Positions 18,956 to 29,660 are shown, numbered from the stretch's first letter. The stretch is DNA of 64,000 nucleotides from an uncultured Prevotellaceae bacterium (GCA_900314715.1 OMWI01000002.1:1-64000); one strand, 5' to 3'. The notes: generated by a model not told the origin, from the letters alone. A program made the numbers and translations.

Positions 18956-21074
18956 AGATGTCTCTCATGCTGAGGGAAATGCGCTTTCGTTCTGTATCGA
19001 CTTCTGTTACTTTTACTTGGACATGTTGGTGTAGCTTCACCACTTCGTTGGGGTCGGAAACGAATTTGTTTGCCAATCTCGAAACATGAACCAATCCGTC
19101 TTGATGAACACCGATATCTACGAAAGCACCAAATTTAGTGATGTTCGTAACGATTCCTGGCAATACCATTCCTACTTGAAGGTCGGCTATCTCATGCACT
19201 CGGTCGTCAAACTCAAAGGTTTCGGCTTCTCCTCGTGGGTCTCTTCCAGGTTTTTCCAATTCCTTCATGATGTCTGTCAACGTGGGCAAGCCAATTTCCT
19301 TGGTAACATATTGGCGAATATCAATATGCTTTTGTCTTTCCTTATCCGTGATTAATTGTGCAACGGAACATTGATTGTCTTTTGCCATTTGTTCCACTAT
19401 CTTGTAACTCTCTGGATGTACGGCACTGTTATCAAGTGGATTCTTGGCATTGGGAATGCGTAAGAATCCTGCACATTGCTCATAGGCAGAAGGACCCAGT
19501 CGCGGTACTTTCTTCAATTGTGCCCTTGAGGTAAAAGCACCATTCTTTTTGCGATAGTCAACGATATTTTGAGCCAACGCAGGACCTAATCCACTAACGT
19601 AAGTAAGCAAGTGCTTGGAAGCTGTGTTGACGTTGACTCCAACGAGATTCACACAACTCTCAACGGTTAAGTCGAGACTTTTCTTCAACTTTCCTTGATC
19701 TACGTCGTGTTGGTATTGTCCTACACCGATACTCTTAGGGTCTATTTTCACCAACTCTGCCAGTGGGTCCATCAGTCGTCTTCCTATGCTAACCGCACCA
19801 CGAACGGTAACGTCCTCATCAGGAAACTCCTCGCGTGCAATCGGTGAAGCGGAATAAATCGAAGCACCGTCTTCGCTGACAACGAAAACATCTTGCAATA
19901 CTTCCTTGATGATGTCGGCAGTCTCACGACTGGCAGTACCGTTTCCTACGGCAATCGCTTCCATTCCGTATTTCTTGGCAATGTCCTTGAATTGTAGCAT
20001 GGCTTGCATACGTGTGCCTTTTGGAGGAAAGGGAAAAACCACTTCATGATGCAATAAGTTGCCTTGAGCATCAAGACAAACAACCTTACATCCCGTTCGG
20101 ATTCCAGGGTCAACACCCATCACGCGCTTTTGTCCAAGAGGTGCAGCAAGGAGCAATTGACGGAGATTCTCGGAAAACACGTCAATGGCTTCCTCGTCAG
20201 CTTTTTGTTTGGAGATAGCTGCCATCTCGTTTTCAATAGAAGGTTCTAACAATCGTTTGTAAGCGTCTTCAACGGCTTCTTCCACCAAGTCGCTACATGT
20301 TCCATACCCTCTAACGAATTGTCTTTTCAATCTCCCGATAGCCTGTTCTTCGTCTACAGAAAGACTAACACGAAGGAATCCTTCTCGTTCTCCTCGTCGC
20401 ATGGCTAATAAACGATTGCCAGTACAACGACGGAGTGGTTCTTCGAAATCGAAATAATCCCTGTATTTGGCTGCACCTTCCTCATCCGACTTTGATTTCA
20501 CTACTTTGGAAGAGATGATAGCTTCGCGTTGGAAGGTATTGCGTAAGCGTTGACGTGCTTGGCTGTCTTCACTAATTGTTTCGGCAATGATGTCTTTTGC
20601 ACCTTGCAAAGCCAAATCAACAGAGGTAATGGCATCTTGATTGATGAAACGTTTGGCAACTTGTTCGATATTGCGCTCTCGTTGCAAAAGAATGAGTTGT
20701 GCCAATGGTTCCAAACCTTGTTCTCTTGCCACTTGTGCACGTGTCCTTCTTTTCGGTTTATAAGGCAAGTAGAGGTCTTCCAATTCAGTTGCATTCCAAC
20801 ATTGCTCTATCTGCTTTTGCAATTCATCAGTAAGTTTTCCTTGTTCACCGATAGTCTTTAGAATCGTTTCCTTGCGTTTAGACAATTCCTTCAATCGTTC
20901 GTTCCATTCACTAATCTTGCCGATTTCCACTTCATCCAATCCTCCTGTACGTTCCTTGCGGTATCGTGCGATAAAGGGAATCGTACATCCCTCGTCAAGA
21001 AGTTCTAAAGTATTGGCAATGGCTTGTTCGTTTATTTGAAGCTCTTTAGCTATGATAGTCTTAAATAAATCCAT
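18954..21074 (-). CDS. tex: Tex, RNA-binding transcription accessory protein
   Basis: Cytoplasmic nucleic-acid-binding protein of the Tex/Spt6 family. From the ATG at 21074 it is 706 residues. The domains in order are the Tex N-terminal helical region (CTIPFIARYRKERTGGLDE), the YqgF-like RNase H fold (VMGVDPGIRTGCKVV, about residue 315), the helix-hairpin-helix region (VSGLGPALAQNIVDYRKK), and the C-terminal S1 domain (GIVTNITKFGAFVDIGVHQD). An in-frame ATG 33 bases upstream would add residues the family does not have, so I prefer MDLFKTII as the start. Confidence 0.95.
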   Translation of the reverse strand: MDLFKTIIAKELQINEQAIANTLELLDEGCTIPFIARYRKERTGGLDEVEIGKISEWNERLKELSKRKETILKTIGEQGKLTDELQKQIEQCWNATELEDLYLPYKPKRRTRAQVAREQGLEPLAQLILLQRERNIEQVAKRFINQDAITSVDLALQGAKDIIAETISEDSQARQRLRNTFQREAIISSKVVKSKSDEEGAAKYRDYFDFEEPLRRCTGNRLLAMRRGEREGFLRVSLSVDEEQAIGRLKRQFVRGYGTCSDLVEEAVEDAYKRLLEPSIENEMAAISKQKADEEAIDVFSENLRQLLLAAPLGQKRVMGVDPGIRTGCKVVCLDAQGNLLHHEVVFPFPPKGTRMQAMLQFKDIAKKYGMEAIAVGNGTASRETADIIKEVLQDVFVVSEDGASIYSASPIAREEFPDEDVTVRGAVSIGRRLMDPLAELVKIDPKSIGVGQYQHDVDQGKLKKSLDLTVESCVNLVGVNVNTASKHLLTYVSGLGPALAQNIVDYRKKNGAFTSRAQLKKVPRLGPSAYEQCAGFLRIPNAKNPLDNSAVHPESYKIVEQMAKDNQCSVAQLITDKERQKHIDIRQYVTKEIGLPTLTDIMKELEKPGRDPRGEAETFEFDDRVHEIADLQVGMVLPGIVTNITKFGAFVDIGVHQDGLVHVSRLANKFVSDPNEVVKLHQHVQVKVTEVDTERKRISLSMRDI

Positions 21075-21231
21075 GGTTATTTTCGTTATTTGAATGCAAA
21101 AGTACAAAATAATCGATGAATAGCGACATCAATGAGCGAGATTATTTTCCTTTTTCCAATAAGATTCTTCACATTTCATGAATTCCATCATAATTTCGGT
21201 AACATATTTAGTTCATGTCTTATTTTTTTTG

Positions 21232-21239
21232 TAACTTTG
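21232..21239 (+). promoter_or_regulatory. -7 promoter box upstream of the PL11-fold gene
   Basis: TAACTTTG, with about 70 bases of leader before the ATG at 21317. No clear -33 TTTG. Confidence 0.55.
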
Positions 21240-21316
21240 CATTGTCTTATATATATGAATAAGGTGTAATGATTGAAAATAACAAATATGCATAATCTAT
21301 TAAAACAAATTATACA

Positions 21317-24300
21317 ATGAAAAGGTTTTGTTTCTTATTGACATTCTTGGTGTCGTTGCCAATATGTATGCAGGCACAACGTATCCAACAGAAATTAGGT
21401 CGTGGAGTGGTAGTGACGAATCGAACGGGCGGTCGTAGTGTTACGTCTAATGGCGGACAAGGTTATCTTGTCTCTTGGCGTAAACTGGCAGAAGAACCAG
21501 AAGGTACTACTTATAATCTCTATCGACGCACATCCAGTGCCTCTGAGTTTACCAAGGTGAATGCAACACCTCTTACCAAGACCAATTACCAACCATCATC
21601 GGTGGCAACAAATACCGAGTTTGCGGTGACGGCGATTGTCAATGGTGTAGAGGGCGAAATGAGCAAACCTTTCAAATATACCGTTCAGCCTTGGCCTAAC
21701 GTGTGGTTTAAGTTCGATTTCGACAATAAGGTTTTGCATCGTGACGATTATCGAACTAAGTTTGTTTGGCCGATGGACCTTGACGGAAATGGAGAGTTTG
21801 ATGCAGTAGTTGTTGACCGACTTTTTGCAGGTGCAGTTAGTGATGATGCGGAGAACGCGTCTGATAATACGGCTACTACTTCCCATAAGATACAGGCTTA
21901 TCGTTTAGACGGTACATTGTTGTGGACGGTTGATATGGGACCAAACGTCAATATCTCAAGTGGACAGAATGACATGGTGGTTGCATACGATATCAATTGT
22001 GACGGTAAGGCAGAGGTGATGATTCGCGCCAGTGATGGTACTCGCTTTTGGGATAAGCAAAACGAGACATGGGGTAAATATGCCATGGGTAGTGATGTGC
22101 CTGACGTAGATGGTGATGGAATCGTGGATTATCGTACACAATCTCAGCGCAATCGTCCATTCTATATATCTGTCATAGATGGTTATACGGGAGCAGAGAT
22201 TGCTTGCAATGAATTGAAGTATAATCAAGTGACAGACGGTTCGGATAGTTATACTCGTACCAGTCGTCCCAATTATATGAGCGATGGTTATTCTTGTATG
22301 GATGGTCATTTCGCTATCTGTTATTTAGATGGAATCCATCCATCGTTGGTGATGGAATGTCTGGATAGAGACAACAACAAAACCCATCATAATTATGTAT
22401 TCACTTGGGATTATGATTGGTCGAATGGTGTACCTACAAACTGGCATCATTCTGCTACATGGAGTCGTAACAATAAGAGTCCTTGGCCAGCTGAGTTCCA
22501 TCAATTGCGCGTTGCCGACGTAGATGGTGATGGGTGTGACGAAATGATTCAAGGTGGTTATAGTGTCAATCCATTGAAGAAATGGTTCCGTAGTCCTGGT
22601 ATCGGACATGGTGACCGTTTCATCCTTAGTGACATTGATCCCGATCGTCCTGGTTTGGAAGTATATGCCATTCAACAAAGTGCCTTGTTAGGTCAACTTC
22701 TTTATGATGCTCGTACTGCTGAACGTATCAAGGAGTGGTATTTGCCATCGGTATATGATGTCGGTCGTGGCGCATGTATGGACGTAGATGCGTCGCGCAA
22801 GGGTTATGAGTTGTATAGCTTTACCGATGATTTTGTCTATGATTGCAAGGGAGACAAGACTAATTACACTCGTTCGGGTTGTGGTATATCTACGATGTTC
22901 GAAGGTGTATGGTGGGATGAGAACCTGCAACGTGAGGAATTGTCTTCACCTGGTGGAAGTGGATGGGGAACCAATTTGATGGTTACTCGTGTGTTGAATA
23001 AGAATCGTTTGGTAGAGTTCTCGCAAGAAAGTAATTGGGGTACCCATGCCGCAACAGGTACTCGCCCTGCATTTATGGGAGACATTATCGGTGACTGGCG
23101 TGAAGAGGTAATCCTTGTCAATCAGAATGATGGTGGTTCAACAGGACTTGTCGGTTATACTACCAATATGCCAACCGACTATAGTATATATTGTTTGCAA
23201 CAAGACCCGCATTATCGTGGTGATTGCACGACTCGTGGATATTACCAACATCCCAATACTGGTTTCTATTTAGGTGGTGGAATGCCATTGCCACCATTGC
23301 CTCCAGTATTTGTTGCTGACCTTCGTTGGAAGGGCGGAACATGGCAAAATGGTTTTACATCATTTGACATGACGCAATCCCTTTCGTATACAGAAGGCAA
23401 AACCGTGATGTTCGACTTATCGGGTGACAATTCTTCTCCTATCATTCTCAATGGTTCATACAAACCATCCTGTTTCTATATGATGAATCCACGTGGTCAT
23501 GATTATGTATTTCAAGGAGATGGTTCATTGGCAGGAAACATGACGTTTATTAAGTCGATGCTTGGAACGGCAACATTCAACAACAATTTCGAATTTACGG
23601 GAAATACCATCATTAGTGAAGGAACATTGGCCGTTAATGGTTCGATTGCAAGTACCGTAGAACTTCGTGCTAAAGGTACACTTAGTGGAAATGCCGTATT
23701 GCTTAATGACATTTCATTTGAAGGCGCCTTGAATTACGAAGGATGTAGACTTTTGCCATCAGGCAAAGAAGGAGTTATCACTTTCAATAAGAATCTTACC
23801 ATTCCAGGTGAAGTCTTTATAGAAGTGGAAGCAGCAGATAATCAATGTGGACATTTATTCGTAAATGGCGATTTGACGATTGAAGGACAAAACACCATTA
23901 CGGTCAATCATGAAGAATTGGTTCCTGGTGTTTATGTCATTGCTGAATGTACGGGTACGTTAACCGCAGATCCTTCTCAATTAAAGAGTCGTGGTTTGGA
24001 TGGTATCAACTTCGAATTTAAAGTGGAAGACAAACAACTGAGATTGATAGTCAAGGAAACTCGTGATGCTACGACTAACGTGGTATGGAATGGAAACGAA
24101 AATGGAATTTGGGATTATAAGTCAGAGAACTTTGACCATAATGGCATTACTACATTCGTACCTGGTGATGAGGTAGTCTTCACCAAAGATGCAACTCGTA
24201 CGGGAATCACGATTAATGATCAGATATTGACAAACGGTGTTACTTTCAATGGTGGTACGTATGTCTTCTCTGGTGAAGGAGGTATCTCTGGAACGGGTGA

Positions 24301-25921
24301 TGTTGTTGTTAACAAGGATGCAAACGTTACGTTTAACTTAAAGAATAGTGATTATACAGGTAAGACCATCGTAAATGGTGGAACACTTACTGTTCCCAAT
24401 TTCTACGATGGAGGACAAAAGAGTGCTCTTGGAGCTTCTTCTGCTGCCAATGGCAACTTGCAATTGAATGGTGGAACATTGGTTTTGAGCAAAGATAACA
24501 TGGGAACTAATCGTATCATTACCCTGACCGATACGGCAACCATTCGCATTGCCCAGTCGAATAGTTCGCTTTCTTTGAAGGGACAAGTAAACGGTTCGGG
24601 TTATCTGATTAAGGATGGTCTTGGACAACTTAACTTCACGTTTGGTGGTGTAAATAGTTTTGCGGGTGTTATTGTTAAACGAGGAACAATCGCACAAGGC
24701 GCATGGAATAGTACGTTTGGACGTTCTGGTTCACCGATGGTTTTGGCAGGTGGCGAAGTTCATCAAATCGACGTAAATAGTACATCTACCGTTCCTAACT
24801 TGAATCATGCTTTCACTGTAGTTGAAGGAACGAACAATAAGATATTGGGTTCTTCTCGTGGTAAAATCAACGGAACCATCAAGGGTTCTGGTAATTTGAC
24901 GATAGAGACACGTTATGTACGTTGTGATGTTGGTGCGACATTTACCAATTTCGAAGGAACATTGACGGCACAAGGCAGTCAGTTTAGATTGATGGAAAAC
25001 GTTACTGACATGAGTAAGACTCGCTTGGTGTTGGCTCCTGGTGCATACGTTGCCCATTACAAAAGCGGTAGCGGTTCGGAAGGTTCTGCAACATTGAAGA
25101 TAGGTTCTCTCTCATCATCTGCATCAGCAACCGATGCTGTATTAGGTGGTTCTGGAAGCACCTACGAAATCGGTTATTTAGGTGAGAATTCCACATATTA
25201 TGGATTACTCAAGGCTTCAAGTATCAGAAAGGTTGGAAATGGTAAACTTACACTTCGTACTGTGGGACATACGTCTCCTATCACCGTCAATGGAGGAACG
25301 CTCGAATTATATAATACCAGTACTACGTCTATGACAACGGGTACGATTACTGTCAATAACGGAGCTACACTATCTGGAAATGGTGCTGCCAATTCCGTGG
25401 TTGTTGCTAAGGGTGGTACGATTTCCGCAGGTTTAAATGAAGTGGTAACCAGTTCCATGCGCATCAATGGAAGTCTTACTTTGCGTCAAGGTTCAACTTT
25501 GCGTTGTGTGTTTACGCAAACCAATAACATGAAGTATGTTGTACAGGGATCAATCTACCATACTAATGATACTTTATTATTGCTAGTGCCCAGTAAACGA
25601 ACGCTGAATGTGGGTGATGAAATAACGATATTCACTTCAGGGTTTACACGTTCTTCAGGCGACTTCATCGTTAAATGTGAATCGGATAAAGAATATGAAT
25701 TTGACACATCGACGTTGCATGAAGATGGTAAGATTCGCGTCACGTCAGTAATTGATGGTATTCATTCAACCTCATTTACTGATGACGACCAAGTAGACGT
25801 GTTCTCCGCTGATGGCAAGAAATTGCGTCATCAGATACAATACTCCGATGCCTTGCAAGGATTGCCTTCGGGTGTTTACATCCTACAAGACAAGAAGAGG
25901 AGGATAAAAGTTAGTCGATAG
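21317..25921 (+). CDS. Giant exported PL11-type rhamnogalacturonan lyase with autotransporter-like repeats and C-terminal sorting-like domain
   Basis: 1534 residues with a signal peptide (1-20). Residues about 21-660 match the PL11 layout: an N-terminal Fn3-like domain (RGVVVTNRTGGRSV, YNLYRR), then a beta-propeller with calcium-type motifs DLDGNGEFD, DVDGDGIVD and DVDGDGCDE, and GDWREEVI. Predicted action is cleavage of the rhamnogalacturonan I backbone. Residues about 670-1450 are Gly/Asn/Thr-rich beta-helix repeats like the passenger-associated repeats of autotransporters (TIISEGTLAVNG, TIVNGGTLTVPN, TITVNNGATLSGNG). The last 45 residues resemble a type IX secretion tail (VDVFSADGKKLR, LPSGVYIL). 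Typical PL11 enzymes are about 600-750 residues, so the C-terminal half is unusual. Confidence 0.82.
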   Translation: MKRFCFLLTFLVSLPICMQAQRIQQKLGRGVVVTNRTGGRSVTSNGGQGYLVSWRKLAEEPEGTTYNLYRRTSSASEFTKVNATPLTKTNYQPSSVATNTEFAVTAIVNGVEGEMSKPFKYTVQPWPNVWFKFDFDNKVLHRDDYRTKFVWPMDLDGNGEFDAVVVDRLFAGAVSDDAENASDNTATTSHKIQAYRLDGTLLWTVDMGPNVNISSGQNDMVVAYDINCDGKAEVMIRASDGTRFWDKQNETWGKYAMGSDVPDVDGDGIVDYRTQSQRNRPFYISVIDGYTGAEIACNELKYNQVTDGSDSYTRTSRPNYMSDGYSCMDGHFAICYLDGIHPSLVMECLDRDNNKTHHNYVFTWDYDWSNGVPTNWHHSATWSRNNKSPWPAEFHQLRVADVDGDGCDEMIQGGYSVNPLKKWFRSPGIGHGDRFILSDIDPDRPGLEVYAIQQSALLGQLLYDARTAERIKEWYLPSVYDVGRGACMDVDASRKGYELYSFTDDFVYDCKGDKTNYTRSGCGISTMFEGVWWDENLQREELSSPGGSGWGTNLMVTRVLNKNRLVEFSQESNWGTHAATGTRPAFMGDIIGDWREEVILVNQNDGGSTGLVGYTTNMPTDYSIYCLQQDPHYRGDCTTRGYYQHPNTGFYLGGGMPLPPLPPVFVADLRWKGGTWQNGFTSFDMTQSLSYTEGKTVMFDLSGDNSSPIILNGSYKPSCFYMMNPRGHDYVFQGDGSLAGNMTFIKSMLGTATFNNNFEFTGNTIISEGTLAVNGSIASTVELRAKGTLSGNAVLLNDISFEGALNYEGCRLLPSGKEGVITFNKNLTIPGEVFIEVEAADNQCGHLFVNGDLTIEGQNTITVNHEELVPGVYVIAECTGTLTADPSQLKSRGLDGINFEFKVEDKQLRLIVKETRDATTNVVWNGNENGIWDYKSENFDHNGITTFVPGDEVVFTKDATRTGITINDQILTNGVTFNGGTYVFSGEGGISGTGDVVVNKDANVTFNLKNSDYTGKTIVNGGTLTVPNFYDGGQKSALGASSAANGNLQLNGGTLVLSKDNMGTNRIITLTDTATIRIAQSNSSLSLKGQVNGSGYLIKDGLGQLNFTFGGVNSFAGVIVKRGTIAQGAWNSTFGRSGSPMVLAGGEVHQIDVNSTSTVPNLNHAFTVVEGTNNKILGSSRGKINGTIKGSGNLTIETRYVRCDVGATFTNFEGTLTAQGSQFRLMENVTDMSKTRLVLAPGAYVAHYKSGSGSEGSATLKIGSLSSSASATDAVLGGSGSTYEIGYLGENSTYYGLLKASSIRKVGNGKLTLRTVGHTSPITVNGGTLELYNTSTTSMTTGTITVNNGATLSGNGAANSVVVAKGGTISAGLNEVVTSSMRINGSLTLRQGSTLRCVFTQTNNMKYVVQGSIYHTNDTLLLLVPSKRTLNVGDEITIFTSGFTRSSGDFIVKCESDKEYEFDTSTLHEDGKIRVTSVIDGIHSTSFTDDDQVDVFSADGKKLRHQIQYSDALQGLPSGVYILQDKKRRIKVSR

Positions 25922-25938
25922 ACGTATTAATTATAGCA

Positions 25939-27873
25939 ATGATATCTATTGAAAACCTCAAGGTAGAGTTTGGCGTAAAGCCTTTGTTTAGTGAGGCGAA
26001 TTTCGTCATCAACGATAAGGATCGTATTGCGCTCGTCGGAAAGAATGGAGCAGGGAAGAGTACCTTATTGAAAATTATCTGTGGGAAGCAACAGCCAACT
26101 TCGGGTGTGGTGGCAATTCCAAGCGACACAACTATTGGTTATCTTCCACAGGTAATGAAGTTGACCGACGACACTACCGTTCGTGAAGAGACTCGTAAAG
26201 CCTTTGCTAACAATACGCAAATGAAAGAGCGTATTGACAGGATGGAACGTGAGTTGAACGAGCGTACCGACTATGAAAGCGAGGAATACATGTCGCTTGT
26301 TGAACGGTTTACGCAAGAACATGAACGTTATCTAATGCTGGGCGGAGAAGGATATGAGGCAGAGATAGAACGTACCTTGATGGGATTGGGATTCGTAAGG
26401 ACAGACTTCGAACGACCTACCAATGAATTCTCTGGTGGTTGGCGAATGCGTATCGAGTTAGCAAAGATATTATTGCAACACCCTGATGTGTTGTTACTTG
26501 ATGAGCCAACCAACCATCTTGACATTGAATCCATACAATGGTTAGAGCAATTCTTGGCACAGAATAGTGGTGCCGTAGTGTTGGTTTCCCACGATAGGGC
26601 ATTTATCAATAATGTAACCAATCGTACGTTGGAAATATCGTGTGGGCAGATTATTGACTATAAGGTAAAGTATGACGAATATGTGATTCTTAGAAAAGAA
26701 CGTCGTGAACAACAACTACGAGCTTTCGAAAACCAACAGAAAGAGATTGCTGACATGAGGGCATTCATTGAGCGATTCCGCTATCAAGCCACGAAAGCCG
26801 TGCAGGTACAACAGAAAATCAAGCAATTAGAGAAAATCGTTCCTATTGAGGTGGATGAGGTGGATAATTCCGCCATGCACTTGAAGTTTCCTCCTTGTTT
26901 GCGAAGTGGCGATTATCCCGTGATTTGTGATGGTGTTTCCAAAAGCTATGGAGAGCATTTGGTGTTTACAGACGTAACGTTTACGATTAAACGAGGTGAG
27001 AAAGTGGCGTTTGTTGGTAAGAATGGCGAGGGAAAGTCAACGCTTGTGAAATGTATCATGAACGAGATTCCTTTTGATGGAACGTTGAAAATCGGACATA
27101 ATGTGCAGATTGGATATTTTGCGCAAAATCAAGCCCAATTGTTGGATGAATCGTTGACCGTATTCCAAACTATTGATTATGTGGCGAAAGGTGATATTCG
27201 ATTGCGTATCAATGACATCTTGGGGGCATTTATGTTTGGTGGAGAGGAATCAGATAAGAAGGTCAAGGTATTATCTGGCGGTGAACGGAGTAGATTAGCT
27301 ATGATACGCTTATTGCTCGAACCCGTCAATTTGCTGATACTCGACGAGCCTACCAATCATCTTGACATGCAATCAAAGGATGTATTGAAAGAGGCTATTC
27401 GAGCATTTGATGGAACTGCCATTATCGTTTCTCATGATCGTGAGTTTCTTGATGGACTTGTTTCCAAAGTATATGAGTTTGGTGGTGGTAAGGTACGTGA
27501 ACATTTGGGAGGCATTTATGATTTCTTGCGTCATAAGAATATCGATTCATTGCAACAATTGGAAATATCTTCTCCCAAACCATCTGATTCCAATGAAGTA
27601 GTTACTGAGGTTATTTCGGAAAACAAGAAAAACTATGCAGAACGAAAGGAACAACAGAAGAAAGTAAAGAAAGTAGAGAAGGCAGTGAAAGCCAGTGAAG
27701 AGAAAATTGCCCAGATGGAAGCAAGAATCAAAGAGTTGGACAAGATGCTCATGAATCCCAAATACGCTACGGATATGAAGCTCATAGAAGAGTATTCGCA
27801 AACAATGAAAGCATTGGATGAAGAGAATGACCGTTGGATGCAATTATCGGAGGAATTAGAAGGAATGATGTGA
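25939..27873 (+). CDS. ABC-F family ATPase (Uup/EttA/YdiF-like)
   Basis: Cytosolic ribosome-associated ATPase with no membrane domain. The 644 residues contain two ABC cassettes: Walker A GKNGAGKST, signature FSGGWRMR and Walker B LLLDEPTNHLD, then a linker, then GKNGEGKST, LSGGERSR and LILDEPTNHLD. A charged coiled-coil tail (about 560-644) follows. It could be a translation factor; an antibiotic-protection role cannot be told from sequence. It starts 17 bases after the PL11 gene stop, so it may be co-transcribed, although a functional link is not obvious. Confidence 0.93.
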   Translation: MISIENLKVEFGVKPLFSEANFVINDKDRIALVGKNGAGKSTLLKIICGKQQPTSGVVAIPSDTTIGYLPQVMKLTDDTTVREETRKAFANNTQMKERIDRMERELNERTDYESEEYMSLVERFTQEHERYLMLGGEGYEAEIERTLMGLGFVRTDFERPTNEFSGGWRMRIELAKILLQHPDVLLLDEPTNHLDIESIQWLEQFLAQNSGAVVLVSHDRAFINNVTNRTLEISCGQIIDYKVKYDEYVILRKERREQQLRAFENQQKEIADMRAFIERFRYQATKAVQVQQKIKQLEKIVPIEVDEVDNSAMHLKFPPCLRSGDYPVICDGVSKSYGEHLVFTDVTFTIKRGEKVAFVGKNGEGKSTLVKCIMNEIPFDGTLKIGHNVQIGYFAQNQAQLLDESLTVFQTIDYVAKGDIRLRINDILGAFMFGGEESDKKVKVLSGGERSRLAMIRLLLEPVNLLILDEPTNHLDMQSKDVLKEAIRAFDGTAIIVSHDREFLDGLVSKVYEFGGGKVREHLGGIYDFLRHKNIDSLQQLEISSPKPSDSNEVVTEVISENKKNYAERKEQQKKVKKVEKAVKASEEKIAQMEARIKELDKMLMNPKYATDMKLIEEYSQTMKALDEENDRWMQLSEELEGMM

Positions 27874-27947
27874 AAAAGACCATTATAAGGTGCAAATCAC
27901 TCATTTCTCCATCCATATAATATATTATAATGTGTAATCATGAAATG

Positions 27948-28919
27948 ATGAAAAAACGACATTTTATTCTATTGGCTTTGTTCTGTTATTTATGTTGCTC
28001 ATGTTCTTTTCCAATTTGGTTTATAAACTTTAACACAGAAGAGCAACCTCATTTGTCGGATAATACTCATAATTATGTCTTGGATATTAGTGGTCATGGT
28101 ATTGGTTATATGCCAAAACATGCTTCACTCGAACAATTAAATTGTTTTTCGGGAAAACCATTGTTGGATATTCGAAAGATGATGATTACACATCAGGGTA
28201 ATCCTATCCCTTTCAAAGTGAAGACTTACGATGAATTTGGAAAGCGAAAACGTATGAAATCCACAATGATTTTGCCAGAACACCATCTTCTATATTTGTA
28301 TTTGAAAACACCTATACAAGTGAAAGATAGTGATGAGATTTGTATCACAGAAGCTGATTTTCCATTCCAAGGCGATACTTTGTCGTTTAAGACTTCCTAT
28401 AGAACTCATAATCGTTCTCAGTACCTGCTTCCTTATCATCGTATCAATGAAGTGGTATGTAATGATGATGAAGGGAAAGCAGTAGTTGAAGTTTCGTTGC
28501 AATTCACTCATAAGACTAATCGATTTTGTTTATATGTAAATGGTGTGGCAACCAAAAATGAATATACACGTATTCCCATCAAACGAGCAAAAAGTATAGA
28601 AAAAGCATTGAGAAAGAAAGATAAAGACGTAATATATCTGATTCAAGATACTATTCGATTTGAATTAAGTTCAAATGATTTAAGATTGTATGATTATGAA
28701 TCTTTTTGTAAGGGAAAGGATTTCCATCAGATTTGTAATCAGAATAGTCAAATTGGTTTTCTATCTGATTTTTTGATAATACCAGAAAAAAAGAGGAATT
28801 TGAATGAAGATGATCAACTGATAATATTACCAAGCAATCTGTTAATTTATCATGGAAAACCACTCATTACGAAGCCTATTCGTTTTGATTTATATCCTAA
28901 ACATGATGCTGAAAAGTAA
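27948..28919 (+). CDS. Exported protein of unknown function, possibly a lipoprotein
   Basis: I do not recognise the family. From Met at 27948 it is about 323 residues, with a hydrophobic Cys-rich leader (FILLALFCYLCCSCSFP). The leader could be lipidated, although the residues before the Cys do not form a clean lipobox. The rest looks like a soluble beta-rich protein (NHNYVLDISGHGIGYMPKH region; repeated DTIRFEL and RFDL endings). It is visibly AT-richer than its neighbours. In-frame ATGs at 27930 and 27945 are alternative starts, but the leader begins naturally at MKKRHF. Confidence 0.6.
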   Translation: MKKRHFILLALFCYLCCSCSFPIWFINFNTEEQPHLSDNTHNYVLDISGHGIGYMPKHASLEQLNCFSGKPLLDIRKMMITHQGNPIPFKVKTYDEFGKRKRMKSTMILPEHHLLYLYLKTPIQVKDSDEICITEADFPFQGDTLSFKTSYRTHNRSQYLLPYHRINEVVCNDDEGKAVVEVSLQFTHKTNRFCLYVNGVATKNEYTRIPIKRAKSIEKALRKKDKDVIYLIQDTIRFELSSNDLRLYDYESFCKGKDFHQICNQNSQIGFLSDFLIIPEKKRNLNEDDQLIILPSNLLIYHGKPLITKPIRFDLYPKHDAEK

Positions 28920-28959
28920 AAAAATGACTAATTCCATATTCAGTTTCAATTAAATTGAT

Positions 28960-28967
28960 TATCTTTG
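28960..28967 (+). promoter_or_regulatory. -7 promoter box that fixes the start of the OmpA/porin-like gene
   Basis: TATCTTTG. The ATG at 28965 would lie inside this box, so translation must begin downstream, at 28983 or 28986. Confidence 0.65.
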
Positions 28968-28982
28968 CACAAAATTTCTGAA

Positions 28983-29636
28983 ATGATGAGAAAATACCTT
29001 TTAATGATGTGCTTATTGTTATGTGGAATGTCCACTGCAATGGCACAAGATGAATATGATGTCTCTGATATTGTAATGGGTGTAAGAGCAGGTGCTTCTT
29101 TCAACCATTTTAGCTCTGCACCATCAAGTAATAGTATATTGATTGGCCCAACGGTTGGTGCTGATGTAGAAGTTTATGTTACCAAGAAGTTTATTGTTGA
29201 TGTTGATATGTCTGTGGTTAAGAAAGGTGCAAGGAAAATGCGTTTCGACAACGACGAAGTCAAAATCAAGGATTATGCTCATGGACCATACGATTATAAG
29301 TTGTGGTATATCAGTACTTCTTATATGGGAAAATATATTCTCAATAAAAACTTTAGAGTATATGGCGGTTTAACTTTGTCGCGCCTTTTTAGGGCAAGAA
29401 CAAAAGACCACACACGTACTGATAGGTCTGTGAATATTAGAAATAGTTTAAAGAAAGGTAATGTCGGTTTGACAGCTGGTGTTGAGTATTTATATAAGAA
29501 CAAGTATTATATAGATGCTCGCTATACATGGGACATCAATCGTTTACCACGTGTGACTGGTGCTAAAATTATTTTGGATCATTCACACAATGAGAGCTTG
29601 GCATTGACATTAGGATATAGATTCCAATTGTTCTAA
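28983..29636 (+). CDS. Outer-membrane beta-barrel protein (porin-like family)
   Basis: About 217 residues with a signal peptide (MMRKYLLMMCLLLCGMSTAMA, cleaved before QDEYD). Alternating aromatic/polar strands follow (VGVRAGASFNHF-like start, YISTSYMGKYIL, LKKGNVGLTAGVEYLY), ending in LALTLGYRFQLF, a typical C-terminal barrel strand with terminal Phe. This fits the small PF13568-type barrels of Bacteroidota. The cargo or role is unknown. It sits alone between a promoter and a terminator. Confidence 0.78.
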   Translation: MMRKYLLMMCLLLCGMSTAMAQDEYDVSDIVMGVRAGASFNHFSSAPSSNSILIGPTVGADVEVYVTKKFIVDVDMSVVKKGARKMRFDNDEVKIKDYAHGPYDYKLWYISTSYMGKYILNKNFRVYGGLTLSRLFRARTKDHTRTDRSVNIRNSLKKGNVGLTAGVEYLYKNKYYIDARYTWDINRLPRVTGAKIILDHSHNESLALTLGYRFQLF

Positions 29637-29660
29637 AGAGTATAAACGACATTAAATAAA

